This document shows, piece after piece, positions 43,835 to 56,409 of a stretch of 64,000 nt of DNA. The notes below the pieces were generated by a model. That model was not told the DNA's origin. It made no database searches and was given only the letters and a program-made list of their open reading frames with translations. The DNA lies in assembly GCF_014650995.1 (NCBI RefSeq), contig NZ_BMWA01000012.1, forward strand, positions 203,588 through 267,587, in the 5' to 3' direction. A program made the translations under genes and the position numbers. Within the stretch, counting starts at the first letter, position 1; each line of letters begins with the position of its first letter. The stretch is from Streptomyces viridiviolaceus (GTDB taxonomy: Bacteria; Actinomycetota; Actinomycetes; Streptomycetales; Streptomycetaceae).

Positions 43835-43863
43835 AGCGTACCTATCGCATTCGCTGTGGTCAA
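43835..43863 (-). promoter_or_regulatory. Promoter of the str operon
   Basis: On the minus strand TTGACC (43858-43863), a 17-bp spacer and TACGCT (43835-43840) match the vegetative HrdB consensus well. Transcription would start near 43828. The 357-bp gap 43642-43998 otherwise holds the rpsL leader only. Confidence 0.78.
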
Positions 43864-43998
43864 AACAAATGGGCGGGACCGGCAGGGGCACCCGACTCGT
43901 GTCGACTTGTCCGGTCTCACGATCGGCCGAACCGGTGCCGCGGGCCGCCCCCCGGGCGGCGTCGGGCGCGGCACCACGGGCCTCGCGCGGCCCCAGGG

Positions 43999-45210
43999 TC
44001 AGCCCCGCGGGACCGGCATCCGCGGTCCCTCCGCATCCGCCGCGCTCCGCGGGCCGACCGGCGCGCCGGCGGCGGCAGGCGGCTCGGAGGCGGTGGCCCG
44101 CGGCTCGGCGGTGGCGGCCCGCGCGGAAGCGGAATCGGCGCCCGCCCCGACGGGAGCGGAGTCGGTGTTTTCCGCGCCGACCGCAGCGGCACCGGCCCCG
44201 GAGGCCGGGTCCGCATCCGTGGCCGTCTCGCCGGTGGCGCCCCCGGCCGGAGCGTGCGCGGGTACCGTCGCCGTGTCGTGCCGGACGAAGTACGTCGGGC
44301 GGTTCTGCACCGCCGTGTATATCCGGGCGACGTACTCGCCGAGCAGCCCCACGCAGATCAGCTGCACGGCCCCGATGAACACGACGCCGGTGAAGAGCGA
44401 GGTCCAGCCCGGCACCGTCCGCCCCAGCACGAAGGCGGTCAGCGTGTAGACCAGCAGCCCCAGGCAGACGACGATGGCACCGGCACCCAGCCAGGTGGCG
44501 ATGCGCAGGGGGGCCGCCGAGAACCCCGTGACGCTGTCCACGGCGAGGCGGATCATCCGGCCCAGCGGGTACTTGGTGCGGCCGGCGGTGCGCGGGGCCC
44601 GCTCGTAGGTGACCTGTCCGCTCGGGAAGCCCAGCCAGGGCACCAGCAGACGGTAGACCCGCTGCTGGTCCGGCAGAGCCTTCAGGGCGTCCACGGCGGC
44701 CCGGCTGAGCAGCCGGAAGTCTCCCGCCTGGGCTGGGACCGACGGGCCCGCCAGCCGGCGCATGAGCCGGTAGTAGACGCCGGCCGTCCAGCGCTTGAAC
44801 CCGGTGTCGCTGCTGCGGTCGGCACGCACCCCGTAGACGATGTCGAGGCTCTCGGCGCGGGCCAGCGCCAGCATCTCGGGGATCTTCTCCGGCGGGTCCT
44901 GGAGGTCGGCGTCCAGACTCACCACGTAGGCGCCGACCGCCCGGTCCAGGCCGGCGGTCAGCGCGGCCTGGTGCCCGGAGTTGCGGCGCAGCTCCACGAC
45001 GCGCAGTTCCGGCCAGCCGAGCCGGAAGGCGGCGAGCAGTTCCGCCGTGCGGTCGCTGCTGCCGTCGTCCACCGCGACGACCTCGTGGGCGACCCCCAGC
45101 TCCGTCAGGACCGGCCGCACTCTGCTGACCAGGGCGGGCAGGGCCTCTTCCTCGTTGTACATGGGTATGACGACCGACAGCACGACCGGCTCGTGCGGCT
45201 CTTCGGGCAT
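43999..45210 (-). CDS. Family 2 glycosyltransferase, polyprenyl-phosphate glycosyl synthase type
   Basis: The 403-residue protein has a GT-A catalytic domain (LSVVIPMYNEEEALPALVSR, VDDGSSDRT, SLDADLQDPPEKIPEML). Two C-terminal membrane segments follow (IVVCLGLLVYTLTAFVLGRT, SLFTGVVFIGAVQLICVGLL), as in GtrB/ArnC-type enzymes that load a sugar on polyprenyl phosphate. After residue ~315 comes a tail of about 85 residues, almost only Ala, Gly, Pro, Thr, Ser and Glu, with no domain. It is divergent from the mannosyltransferase at 45297, so the two may supply and use the same lipid-linked sugar. Confidence 0.88.
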   Translation of the reverse strand: MPEEPHEPVVLSVVIPMYNEEEALPALVSRVRPVLTELGVAHEVVAVDDGSSDRTAELLAAFRLGWPELRVVELRRNSGHQAALTAGLDRAVGAYVVSLDADLQDPPEKIPEMLALARAESLDIVYGVRADRSSDTGFKRWTAGVYYRLMRRLAGPSVPAQAGDFRLLSRAAVDALKALPDQQRVYRLLVPWLGFPSGQVTYERAPRTAGRTKYPLGRMIRLAVDSVTGFSAAPLRIATWLGAGAIVVCLGLLVYTLTAFVLGRTVPGWTSLFTGVVFIGAVQLICVGLLGEYVARIYTAVQNRPTYFVRHDTATVPAHAPAGGATGETATDADPASGAGAAAVGAENTDSAPVGAGADSASARAATAEPRATASEPPAAAGAPVGPRSAADAEGPRMPVPRG

Positions 45211-45296
45211 CCGCCCCTCCCCTACCCGCTGGCACAGCTGTGCGACTCTTGTGCGATCTTATGGCAGCAATTGACGGTTGAGGGGGACTGAGGGGG

Positions 45297-46613
45297 ATGA
45301 CGGCCATGGACACGGCTGCCGACGACACGGTGACCGACGCGTCGGGCGACGCACAAGACGGACCGCCCGGACGCCGGTCCGCGAAGTGGGCCGCCCGGCG
45401 GCCCGCGTGGACCCGGCGCGTCACCCTTCCGCCCGCCGCGCGCCCCTATCTCGCCCCGCTCGCACTGTACGGCGTGACCAAGCTCGTCGGCCTCCTGGTC
45501 TTCGCAAAGCTGCTGGAGTACGCCGGGGACTACCAGGAGAAGAACCCGCGCTTCGGCGGCGGCGCCCACTGGTGGGACGTCCTGGCCACCTGGGACGGCT
45601 GGTGGTACCTCCAGGTCGCCGAGCACGGGTACCACCCCGCGCTGGTGCGGCTCGACTCCGAGGGCCTGTTCACGGTCCAGCAGAACTCCGTCGCCTTCTT
45701 CCCCCTCTATCCGTCCCTGATCCGGATGGTCTCGGACCTCACCGGCCTCGGCCTGTACGGCTCCGGGATCCTCGTCTCGGTCCTGTCGTCGTTCGTCGCC
45801 GCCGCCGGGATCTACGCCGTCGTCTCCCTCCTCGCCGGTGCCCGTGCGGGCACCATCGCGGCGGGCCTGTGGGCGGTGGCCCCCGGCGCGGGCGTCGAGT
45901 GGGCGGTGTACTCCGAGTCCGTGTTCGTCGCGCTCGCGGCCTGGACCTGCTACTGCGTCATGACCCGGCGCTGGGTGACGGCCGGCCTGCTGGCCTTCGT
46001 CGCCGGCTTCAACCGCCCCACGTCCGCCGTCCTCATAGGCGCCGTGGGCCTCGCCGCGCTGGTGACGCTGGCCCGGCCCTCGACCCGGCGCGAGCACGGG
46101 GTGCGGGGCCCGGTGTACGCCATGCTCGTCGCCCCCTTGGGCCTCCTCTCCTACGTCGCCTGGGTCGGGTACAGCACGGGCGAGGCCACGGCGTACTTCA
46201 CGCTCCAGCGCGAGGGCTGGGCGCACTTCTTCGACTACGGCGCCTACACCTTCGACGTCCTGCGGAACCTGGCGATCGGCCGCAACGACTACGTCTTCGC
46301 CTTCTCCACCCCGGACCTGCTCTCCCTCCAGCTGGTCCTGGCGCTGCCCTTCCTGATCGCCCTGATGCTGCGCAAGCGACCCCCGCTGGTCCTCGTCGCC
46401 TACACCCTGGCGACGATCATCACGGTCCTCGGCACCCAGCAGATGTTCGGCAACACCATGCGCTACCTGCTGCCCGCATTCCCCCTCCTGCTCGCCCCGG
46501 CGGCGGCCCTGAGCCGCCTGAAGACACCGAGCCTGGCGGTGTTCTTCTCGACGGCGGCGCTCGCCTCGGGCTGGTACGCGCACTACGTCATCTTCGAACT
46601 GGGCGTTCCGTAG
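45297..46613 (+). CDS. Membrane mannosyltransferase-like protein (PIG-V/GT76-like)
   Basis: A 438-residue protein with a cytoplasmic N-terminus of about 45 residues and roughly nine membrane segments. The loop after the first segment has HWWDVLATWDGWWYLQVAEH followed by NSVAFFPLYPSLIRM. This is the acidic-loop pattern of PIG-V-like polyprenol-dependent mannosyltransferases of actinobacteria. ATG 45297 follows GGGGGA. It is divergent from the GT2 gene over 86 bp. Product and acceptor are unknown. Confidence 0.78.
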   Translation: MTAMDTAADDTVTDASGDAQDGPPGRRSAKWAARRPAWTRRVTLPPAARPYLAPLALYGVTKLVGLLVFAKLLEYAGDYQEKNPRFGGGAHWWDVLATWDGWWYLQVAEHGYHPALVRLDSEGLFTVQQNSVAFFPLYPSLIRMVSDLTGLGLYGSGILVSVLSSFVAAAGIYAVVSLLAGARAGTIAAGLWAVAPGAGVEWAVYSESVFVALAAWTCYCVMTRRWVTAGLLAFVAGFNRPTSAVLIGAVGLAALVTLARPSTRREHGVRGPVYAMLVAPLGLLSYVAWVGYSTGEATAYFTLQREGWAHFFDYGAYTFDVLRNLAIGRNDYVFAFSTPDLLSLQLVLALPFLIALMLRKRPPLVLVAYTLATIITVLGTQQMFGNTMRYLLPAFPLLLAPAAALSRLKTPSLAVFFSTAALASGWYAHYVIFELGVP

Positions 46614-46959
46614 ACCGGCCGTTCGCACCCGCCCTCTCCCGGTCCCGCCCCCGTACGCCTCGTCAGCAGTCGTCCGGGGCCGTCCCGCCCGGTCCAGCCC
46701 CCGGCGCCGCCGCAAGGCAGCCGGAAGCCCGTACGAGGCACGGCAGTCACCGAGGTGGCCTACAGCCCCCGCCGTCCTCCGGCGCCCTGTACACGGACCC
46801 GCGTGACCGTTCCGGGCCTCCGGCCACCAGCCGGCTCCCCCACCCGCCGGTCCGCGCCGCGGCACCGGCCGCCGAGCGGCTGCCGGGCCCGACAGCACCC
46901 ACCCGGACGCGCGCCCCGGAGCCGTGTCTGCGCCTGTCCCGCCGACGGCCCGGACACGC
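46614..46959. other. Gene-free region between two convergent genes
   Basis: No credible coding sequence is seen on either strand in these 346 bp. The frames that remain open are Arg/Pro-rich shadows. The region ends at the rpoC terminator. Confidence 0.6.
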
Positions 46960-46997
46960 CGAAGGGCGGCCACCCCGCACGGGGTGACCGCCCTTCG
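46960..46997 (-). terminator. Terminator of rpoBC
   Basis: Arms of 17 bases (46960-46976 with 46981-46997) pair with a single mismatch around a GCAC loop. The hairpin lies 14 bp past the rpoC stop codon. Confidence 0.85.
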
Positions 46998-47011
46998 GTC
47001 ATGCTGCTCGC

Positions 47012-50911
<3,900 letters not shown>

Positions 50912-51008
50912 TATGCGTCAATCCCTCTCAGGGTCGTAAGTCTTTGGGTCTGAAACGGGGGTCCTGGGGCCGGCGGACCTTGGTGGTTCAAGGTCCGCCG
51001 GACTCCCG

Positions 51009-54000
51009 TCAGACCTCTTCGACGCTGCTCGGCTCGCGCCGGGACAGGTCGATGCCGAGCTCCTCCGCTGCGCGGAAGACGTCCTCGTCGGTGTCACGCA
51101 TCTCGATGGACATGCCGTCGCTGGACAGCACCTCCACGTTCAGGCACAGGGACTGCATCTCCTTGATGAGGACCTTGAAGGACTCGGGGATGCCCGGTTC
51201 GGGGATGTTCTCGCCCTTGACGATGGCCTCGTAGACCTTCACGCGGCCGGTGACGTCGTCGGACTTGATGGTCAGCAGCTCCTGGAGGGCGTAAGCGGCG
51301 CCGTAAGCCTCCAGCGCCCACACCTCCATCTCGCCGAAGCGCTGGCCACCGAACTGGGCCTTACCACCCAGCGGCTGCTGGGTGATCATCGAGTACGGAC
51401 CGGTCGAGCGGGCGTGCAGCTTGTCGTCGACCAGGTGGTGCAGCTTGAGGATGTACATGTAGCCGACCGAGATCGGGTCCGGGAACGGCTCACCGCTACG
51501 GCCGTCGAACAGCCGCGCCTTACCGGTCGGGAGCACCATGCGCTCGCCGTCCCGGTTCGGGATGGTGTGCTGCAGCAGACCCGCCAGCTCGTCCTCACGC
51601 GCACCGTCGAAGACCGGGGTGGCGACGTTGGTGCCGGGCTGGACGCTGTCGGCACCGATGGCCTGCAGGCGCTGCGCCCACTCGTCCGCCAGGCCGGAGA
51701 CGTCCCAGCCGCGGCTGGCGAGCCAGCCGAGGTGGATCTCCAGGACCTGCCCCGGGTTCATTCGGGACGGGACACCCAGCGGGTTGAGGATGATGTCGAC
51801 CGGGGTGCCGTCCTCCAGGAACGGCATGTCCTCGATCGGCAGGATCTTCGAGATGACGCCCTTGTTGCCGTGACGGCCGGCGAGCTTGTCACCGTCGGTG
51901 ATCTTGCGCTTCTGCGCGACGTAGACGCGGACCAGCTGGTTCACGCCCGGCGGCAGCTCGTCGCCCTCCTCGCGGTCGAAGACGCGCACGCCGATGACCT
52001 TGCCGGTCTCACCGTGCGGCACCTTCAGCGAGGTGTCACGGACCTCACGGGCCTTCTCACCGAAGATCGCGCGCAGCAGGCGCTCCTCGGGCGTCAGCTC
52101 GGTCTCACCCTTGGGCGTGACCTTGCCGACGAGGATGTCACCGGCGATGACCTCGGCACCGATGCGGATGATGCCGCGCTCGTCGAGGTCGGCGAGGACC
52201 TCCTCGGAGACGTTCGGGATGTCCCGGGTGATCTCCTCGGGGCCGAGCTTGGTGTCACGGGCGTCGACCTCGTGCTCCTCGATGTGGATCGAGGAGAGGA
52301 CGTCGTCCTGCACGAGGCGCTGCGACAGGATGATCGCGTCCTCGTAGTTGTGACCCTCCCACGGCATGAACGCGACCAGCAGGTTCTTGCCGAGCGCCAT
52401 CTCGCCGTTCTCGGTGGCCGGACCGTCGGCCAGGACCTGGCCCTCGATGATCCGGTCGCCCTCGTTGACGATGACCTTCTGGTTGACCGAGGTGCCCTGG
52501 TTGGAGCGGGCGAACTTGGCCAGGCGGTACGTGATGTACGTGCCGTCGTCGTTGGCGGTGGTGATGTAGTCCGCGGAGACCTCCTGGACCACACCCGGCT
52601 TCTCGGCCTTGACCACGTCACCGGCGTCGACCGCGGAGCGGTACTCCATGCCGGTGCCGACGAGCGGCGACTCCGACTTAATCAGCGGCACGGCCTGGCG
52701 CATCATGTTCGCGCCCATGAGGGCACGGTTGGCGTCGTCGTGCTCGAGGAACGGGATCATGGCGGTCGCGACCGACACCATCTGGCGCGGCGAGACGTCC
52801 ATGTAGTCCACGTCCTCGGGACCGACGTAGTCGACCTCGCCGCCACGGCGGCGGACCAGCACGCGGGCCTCGGCGAACCGGAGCTCGTCGGTCAGCGGCG
52901 CGTTGGCCTGCGCGATGACGAAGCGGTCCTCCTCGTCGGCGGTCAGGTAGTCGACCTCGTCGGTGACCTGGCCGTCGACGACCTTGCGGTACGGCGTCTC
53001 GATGAAACCGAACGCGTTGACCCGGCCGTAGGAGGCCAGCGAGCCGATCAGACCGATGTTCGGGCCTTCCGGCGTCTCGATCGGGCACATGCGGCCGTAG
53101 TGCGACGGGTGGACGTCACGGACCTCGAAGCCGGCCCGCTCACGGGAGAGACCACCCGGGCCGAGGGCGTTCAGACGACGCTTGTGCGTCAGCCCCGACA
53201 GCGGGTTGTTCTGGTCCATGAACTGGGACAGCTGGCTGGTGCCGAAGAACTCCTTGATGGAGGCGACGACCGGCCGGATGTTGATCAGAGTCTGCGGCGT
53301 GATCGCCTCGACGTCCTGGGTGGTCATGCGCTCGCGCACGACGCGCTCCATACGGGCGAGACCCGTACGGACCTGGTTCTGGATCAGCTCGCCGACGCTG
53401 CGGATACGACGGTTGCCGAAGTGGTCGATGTCGTCGGTCTCGACCATGATCGAGCGACCGGACTCGCCGATCGTCTCGGTCTCACCGGCGTGCAGCTTCA
53501 CCAGGTACTTGATGGTGGCGATGATGTCGTCGGTGGTGAGAACACCGGCGTCCAGCGGCTCGTCCGCACCGAGCTTCTTGTTGACCTTGTAGCGGCCGAC
53601 CTTCGCCAGGTCGTAGCGCTTGGGGTTGAAGTAGAGGTTCTCGAGCAGCGTCTGCGCGGCCTCACGCGTGGGGGGCTCGCCCGGACGCAGCTTGCGGTAG
53701 ATGTCGAGCAGCGCGTCGTCCTGGCCCTGGGTGTGGTCCTTCTCCAGGGTGGCGCGCATGGACTCGTACTCGCCGAACTCCTCGAGGATCTGCTCGGTCG
53801 TCCAACCGAGAGCCTTGAGCAGAACGGTCACGGACTGCTTGCGCTTGCGGTCGATGCGCACACCGACCATGTCGCGCTTGTCGATCTCCATCTCCAGCCA
53901 GGCACCCCGGGACGGGATGATCTTGGCGGAGAAGATGTCCTTGTCGGACGTCTTGTCGATGGAGGAGTCGAAGTAGACACCCGGCGAACGGACCAGCTGC

Positions 54001-54494
54001 GACACCACGACACGCTCGGTGCCGTTGATGACGAAGGTGCCCTTGTTCGTCATGAGCGGGAAGTCGCCCATGAAGACGGTCTGGGACTTGATCTCGCCGG
54101 TCTCGTTGTTGGTGAACTCGGCCGTGACGAAGAGCGGAGCGGCGTACGTGAAGTCGCGCTCCTTGCACTCGTCGATGCTGTTCTTCGGGGGCTCGAAACG
54201 GTGGTCGCGGAACGTCAGCGACATCGACCCGGAGAAGTCCTCGATCGGGGAGATCTCCTCGAAGATCTCCTCCAGACCGGACTTGGTGGGGACGTCCTGA
54301 CCGGACTCCAGAGCCGCCTCGACGCGAGCCTTCCAGGCGTCGTTGCCGAGCAGCCAGTCGAAGCTCTCGGTTTGGAGCGCGAGAAGGTTCGGAACCTCGA
54401 GGGGCTCCTTGATCTTTGCAAAGGAGATGCGCAGCGGGGCGGTGCTGGCAGCGTTGTTCGTATTCGCGGTCGAGGCGTTGCGCGAGGCGGCCAA
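51009..54494 (-). CDS. rpoB: RNA polymerase beta subunit, Asn442 variant
   Basis: Beta forms the active-site cleft and the rifamycin pocket. The start is TTG 54492-54494 with GGAAGGA seven bases upstream, giving 1161 residues, the S. coelicolor length. An upstream ATG extension is not protein-like. Motifs include SQLSQFMDQNNPLSG, RERAGFEVRDVHPSHYGR and GHNYEDAI. At residue 442 (codon AAC, 53169-53171) the sequence is THKRRLNALGPGG. E. coli has Ser531 and S. coelicolor Ser442 here, a classical rifampicin-resistance position. His437 and Asp427 equivalents are unchanged. Segment DELAGLLQHTIPNRDGERMV also differs from the commonest Streptomyces form. Confidence 0.99.
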   Translation of the reverse strand: MAASRNASTANTNNAASTAPLRISFAKIKEPLEVPNLLALQTESFDWLLGNDAWKARVEAALESGQDVPTKSGLEEIFEEISPIEDFSGSMSLTFRDHRFEPPKNSIDECKERDFTYAAPLFVTAEFTNNETGEIKSQTVFMGDFPLMTNKGTFVINGTERVVVSQLVRSPGVYFDSSIDKTSDKDIFSAKIIPSRGAWLEMEIDKRDMVGVRIDRKRKQSVTVLLKALGWTTEQILEEFGEYESMRATLEKDHTQGQDDALLDIYRKLRPGEPPTREAAQTLLENLYFNPKRYDLAKVGRYKVNKKLGADEPLDAGVLTTDDIIATIKYLVKLHAGETETIGESGRSIMVETDDIDHFGNRRIRSVGELIQNQVRTGLARMERVVRERMTTQDVEAITPQTLINIRPVVASIKEFFGTSQLSQFMDQNNPLSGLTHKRRLNALGPGGLSRERAGFEVRDVHPSHYGRMCPIETPEGPNIGLIGSLASYGRVNAFGFIETPYRKVVDGQVTDEVDYLTADEEDRFVIAQANAPLTDELRFAEARVLVRRRGGEVDYVGPEDVDYMDVSPRQMVSVATAMIPFLEHDDANRALMGANMMRQAVPLIKSESPLVGTGMEYRSAVDAGDVVKAEKPGVVQEVSADYITTANDDGTYITYRLAKFARSNQGTSVNQKVIVNEGDRIIEGQVLADGPATENGEMALGKNLLVAFMPWEGHNYEDAIILSQRLVQDDVLSSIHIEEHEVDARDTKLGPEEITRDIPNVSEEVLADLDERGIIRIGAEVIAGDILVGKVTPKGETELTPEERLLRAIFGEKAREVRDTSLKVPHGETGKVIGVRVFDREEGDELPPGVNQLVRVYVAQKRKITDGDKLAGRHGNKGVISKILPIEDMPFLEDGTPVDIILNPLGVPSRMNPGQVLEIHLGWLASRGWDVSGLADEWAQRLQAIGADSVQPGTNVATPVFDGAREDELAGLLQHTIPNRDGERMVLPTGKARLFDGRSGEPFPDPISVGYMYILKLHHLVDDKLHARSTGPYSMITQQPLGGKAQFGGQRFGEMEVWALEAYGAAYALQELLTIKSDDVTGRVKVYEAIVKGENIPEPGIPESFKVLIKEMQSLCLNVEVLSSDGMSIEMRDTDEDVFRAAEELGIDLSRREPSSVEEV

Positions 54495-54676
54495 GAGGGG
54501 GTCCTTCCGAGGGCTCGGACTCACTACGCGCGTACCGGCCCCTCTTCCGTGCACGAGACAGGGGGCGTCTGATGTGGCCGAAAAGCCAGGTCAGACATGC
54601 TCTGGTCGTCGGTGCTCGGGCGAGGGCAGACCCCTGGTGACGGGCAGGGGGCAGCTAACAGGCAGCGCAAAGGGTC

Positions 54677-54705
54677 AGTGTAGCCACTTGGCACACTGAT
54701 GTCCA
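54677..54705 (-). promoter_or_regulatory. Promoter of rpoBC
   Basis: On the minus strand TGGACA (54700-54705), 17 bp and TACACT (54677-54682) form a good vegetative promoter. It would give a leader of about 175 nt before the TTG start. The rest of the 589-bp rplL-rpoB gap (54495-55083) holds the rplL hairpin and no gene. Confidence 0.75.
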
Positions 54706-54998
54706 GTGCGGTTCTCCGGGACCGTGTTCGCTCCTCGTTGTTCTCACCACCTGCGGCAAGGCCTCGCCCTCAACGCACGTTGATACTGCCCTCTCCGTCG
54801 TCGATCCATGCCTCGGATTCGGATCCTTGTGACGACGCGTCCTGAGAATTGCGCGCTGCGTGCGGTTCGTCAAGGCCCCCCTTGCCCAAACCGGCTGCCG
54901 CCAGGGGATTCTCAGCGCCCCTGCGACCGCACAACGAAGATCACCATACCCCTCGCCGTCACACGAGCAAGGCAGCCGCCGCCGGGCCCCCGGATACG

Positions 54999-55036
54999 CC
55001 GAAGAGCGACCACCCGGATGGATGATCGCTCTTCGG
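54999..55036 (-). terminator. Hairpin after rplL (terminator/attenuator before rpoB)
   Basis: An 11-bp stem CCGAAGAGCGA (54999-55009) / TCGCTCTTCGG (55026-55036) lies 48 bp past the rplL stop. Most transcripts from the rplJ promoter may stop here, with rpoBC served by its own promoter plus read-through. Confidence 0.72.
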
Positions 55037-55083
55037 TGCTGAGGCGTTACAGGCCCTGAGGGGCCTGTGAGGCCGATGAGGTC

Positions 55084-55473
55084 TTACTTGACCTCGACCG
55101 AGGCGCCGGCGCCCTCGAGGGCCTCCTTGGCCTTGTCGGCGGCCTCCTTGTTGACCTTCTCCAGGACCGGCTTCGGGGTGCCGTCGACCAGGTCCTTGGC
55201 CTCCTTCAGGCCGAGGGAGGTCAGCTCGCGCACGACCTTGATGACCTGGATCTTCTTGTCGCCGGCGCCGGTGAGGACGACGTCGAACTCGTCCTTCTCC
55301 TCGACGGCCTCGGCGCCCGCACCGGCACCAGCGGCACCGGCGACGACGACCGGCGCGGCAGCGGCGGCGGTGACGTCGAACTTCTCCTCGAACGCCTTCA
55401 CGAACTCGGAGAGCTCGATGAGGGTCATCTCCTCGAACTGAGCGAGCAGGTCTTCCTGGCTGAGCTTCGCCAT
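55084..55473 (-). CDS. rplL: 50S ribosomal protein L7/L12
   Basis: L7/L12 forms the stalk that recruits translational GTPases. The 129-residue product has the N-terminal dimerisation helix (LSQEDLLAQFEEMTLIELSE), the Ala/Gly hinge and the C-terminal domain (KIQVIKVVRELTSLGLKEAK). It follows rplJ by 114 bp. Confidence 0.98.
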   Translation of the reverse strand: MAKLSQEDLLAQFEEMTLIELSEFVKAFEEKFDVTAAAAAPVVVAGAAGAGAGAEAVEEKDEFDVVLTGAGDKKIQVIKVVRELTSLGLKEAKDLVDGTPKPVLEKVNKEAADKAKEALEGAGASVEVK

Positions 55474-55587
55474 GATGGCGGTCCTTCCACTAAATCGGCA
55501 GGTGCCGGATGTACTGGGTGAGGCGGGCGTACGTCGGGCCCGCTATGACCCTTGCCTCAGGCGGCGAGGGCCGGAAAGCGAGCCGAA

Positions 55588-56118
55588 TTACTCGGCACCG
55601 CCCTGCTCGTCCTGCTTGGCACGGAGCGCGTCCACGGTGCGGACGAGCTTCGACGGCAGCGCCTGGAAGACAGAGGCAGCCTGGGACTGCTTGCCCTTCA
55701 TGGCACCGGCCAGCTTGGAGAGCAGAACCTCGCGGGACTCGAGGTCCGCAAGCTTCTTGATCTCGTCGGCGGACAGCGCCTTGCCTTCAAGGACACCGCC
55801 CTTGATGACGAGATTCGGGTTGTCCTTGGCGAAGTCGCGCAGACCCTTCGCCGACTCCACCGGGTCACCGGTGATGAAGGCGACAGCCGTCGGACCATTG
55901 AACTGGTCGTCCAGCGTCGTGATCCCGGCCTCGTTGGCCGCAATCTTGGTCAGCGTGTTCTTCACCACGGCGTACTGGGCGTTCTCACCGAGCGACCGGC
56001 GCAGCGTCTTGAGCTGCGCCACGGTGAGACCGCGGTACTCGGTCAGCACGGCGGCGTTGGAGCTGCGGAACTTGTCCGTCAGCTCGGCAACCGCGGCAGC
56101 CTTGTCGGGCCTCGCCAT
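55588..56118 (-). CDS. rplJ: 50S ribosomal protein L10
   Basis: L10 anchors the L7/L12 stalk and the complex represses its own mRNA. The 176-residue product starts MARPDKAAAVAELTDKFRSS at ATG 56116-56118. A longer in-frame reading through the leader is rejected. It ends with the L12-binding helix and EQGGAE. Confidence 0.98.
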   Translation of the reverse strand: MARPDKAAAVAELTDKFRSSNAAVLTEYRGLTVAQLKTLRRSLGENAQYAVVKNTLTKIAANEAGITTLDDQFNGPTAVAFITGDPVESAKGLRDFAKDNPNLVIKGGVLEGKALSADEIKKLADLESREVLLSKLAGAMKGKQSQAASVFQALPSKLVRTVDALRAKQDEQGGAE

Positions 56119-56361
56119 AGAGCCTCGGCCTCCTTCCGGGTGATTCGGACCGCGCGGACCCGAAGGAGGACTGGGGAAACGAAACGCCCCGGCGCAGGCG
56201 CACGGGGCGTGGCTCGACCGGCCATTCACGCGCACGGGCGCGAGATCCGGGAGCTCATCCACTGTCACCTGCGCGGGTCGTCCGCAGTTCAGCGGATCCT
56301 TCGGCCACCGCGCCCTCTTGCGAGCGCACGGCAACGACCAGCGGTCTTTGGCTTCTGTAGG
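56119..56361 (-). promoter_or_regulatory. rplJ leader (probable L10-binding RNA)
   Basis: About 240 nt of untranslated leader precede rplJ. It includes an ACGCCCCG-containing hairpin (CGCCCCGGCGCAGGCGCACGG region) near 56180-56210 and several GC-rich inverted repeats. Bacterial rplJL operons carry an L10 leader here that binds L10(L12)4. I infer that role from position and have not folded the RNA. Confidence 0.45.
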
Positions 56362-56391
56362 AGAGTACGTGAGCGGTGCAGTATCAAGCAA
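56362..56391 (-). promoter_or_regulatory. Promoter of rplJ-rplL
   Basis: On the minus strand TTGCTT (56386-56391), 18 bp and TACTCT (56362-56367) give a reasonable vegetative promoter between the lipoprotein gene and rplJ. Confidence 0.6.
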
Positions 56392-56409
56392 ATCCGCCCC
56401 TACGGCGAC

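Noticed and set aside
51414..54572. 1052-codon plus-strand open frame antisense to rpoB
   Set aside because: Shadow of rpoB; composition follows the third-position GC bias of the true gene and shows no domain.
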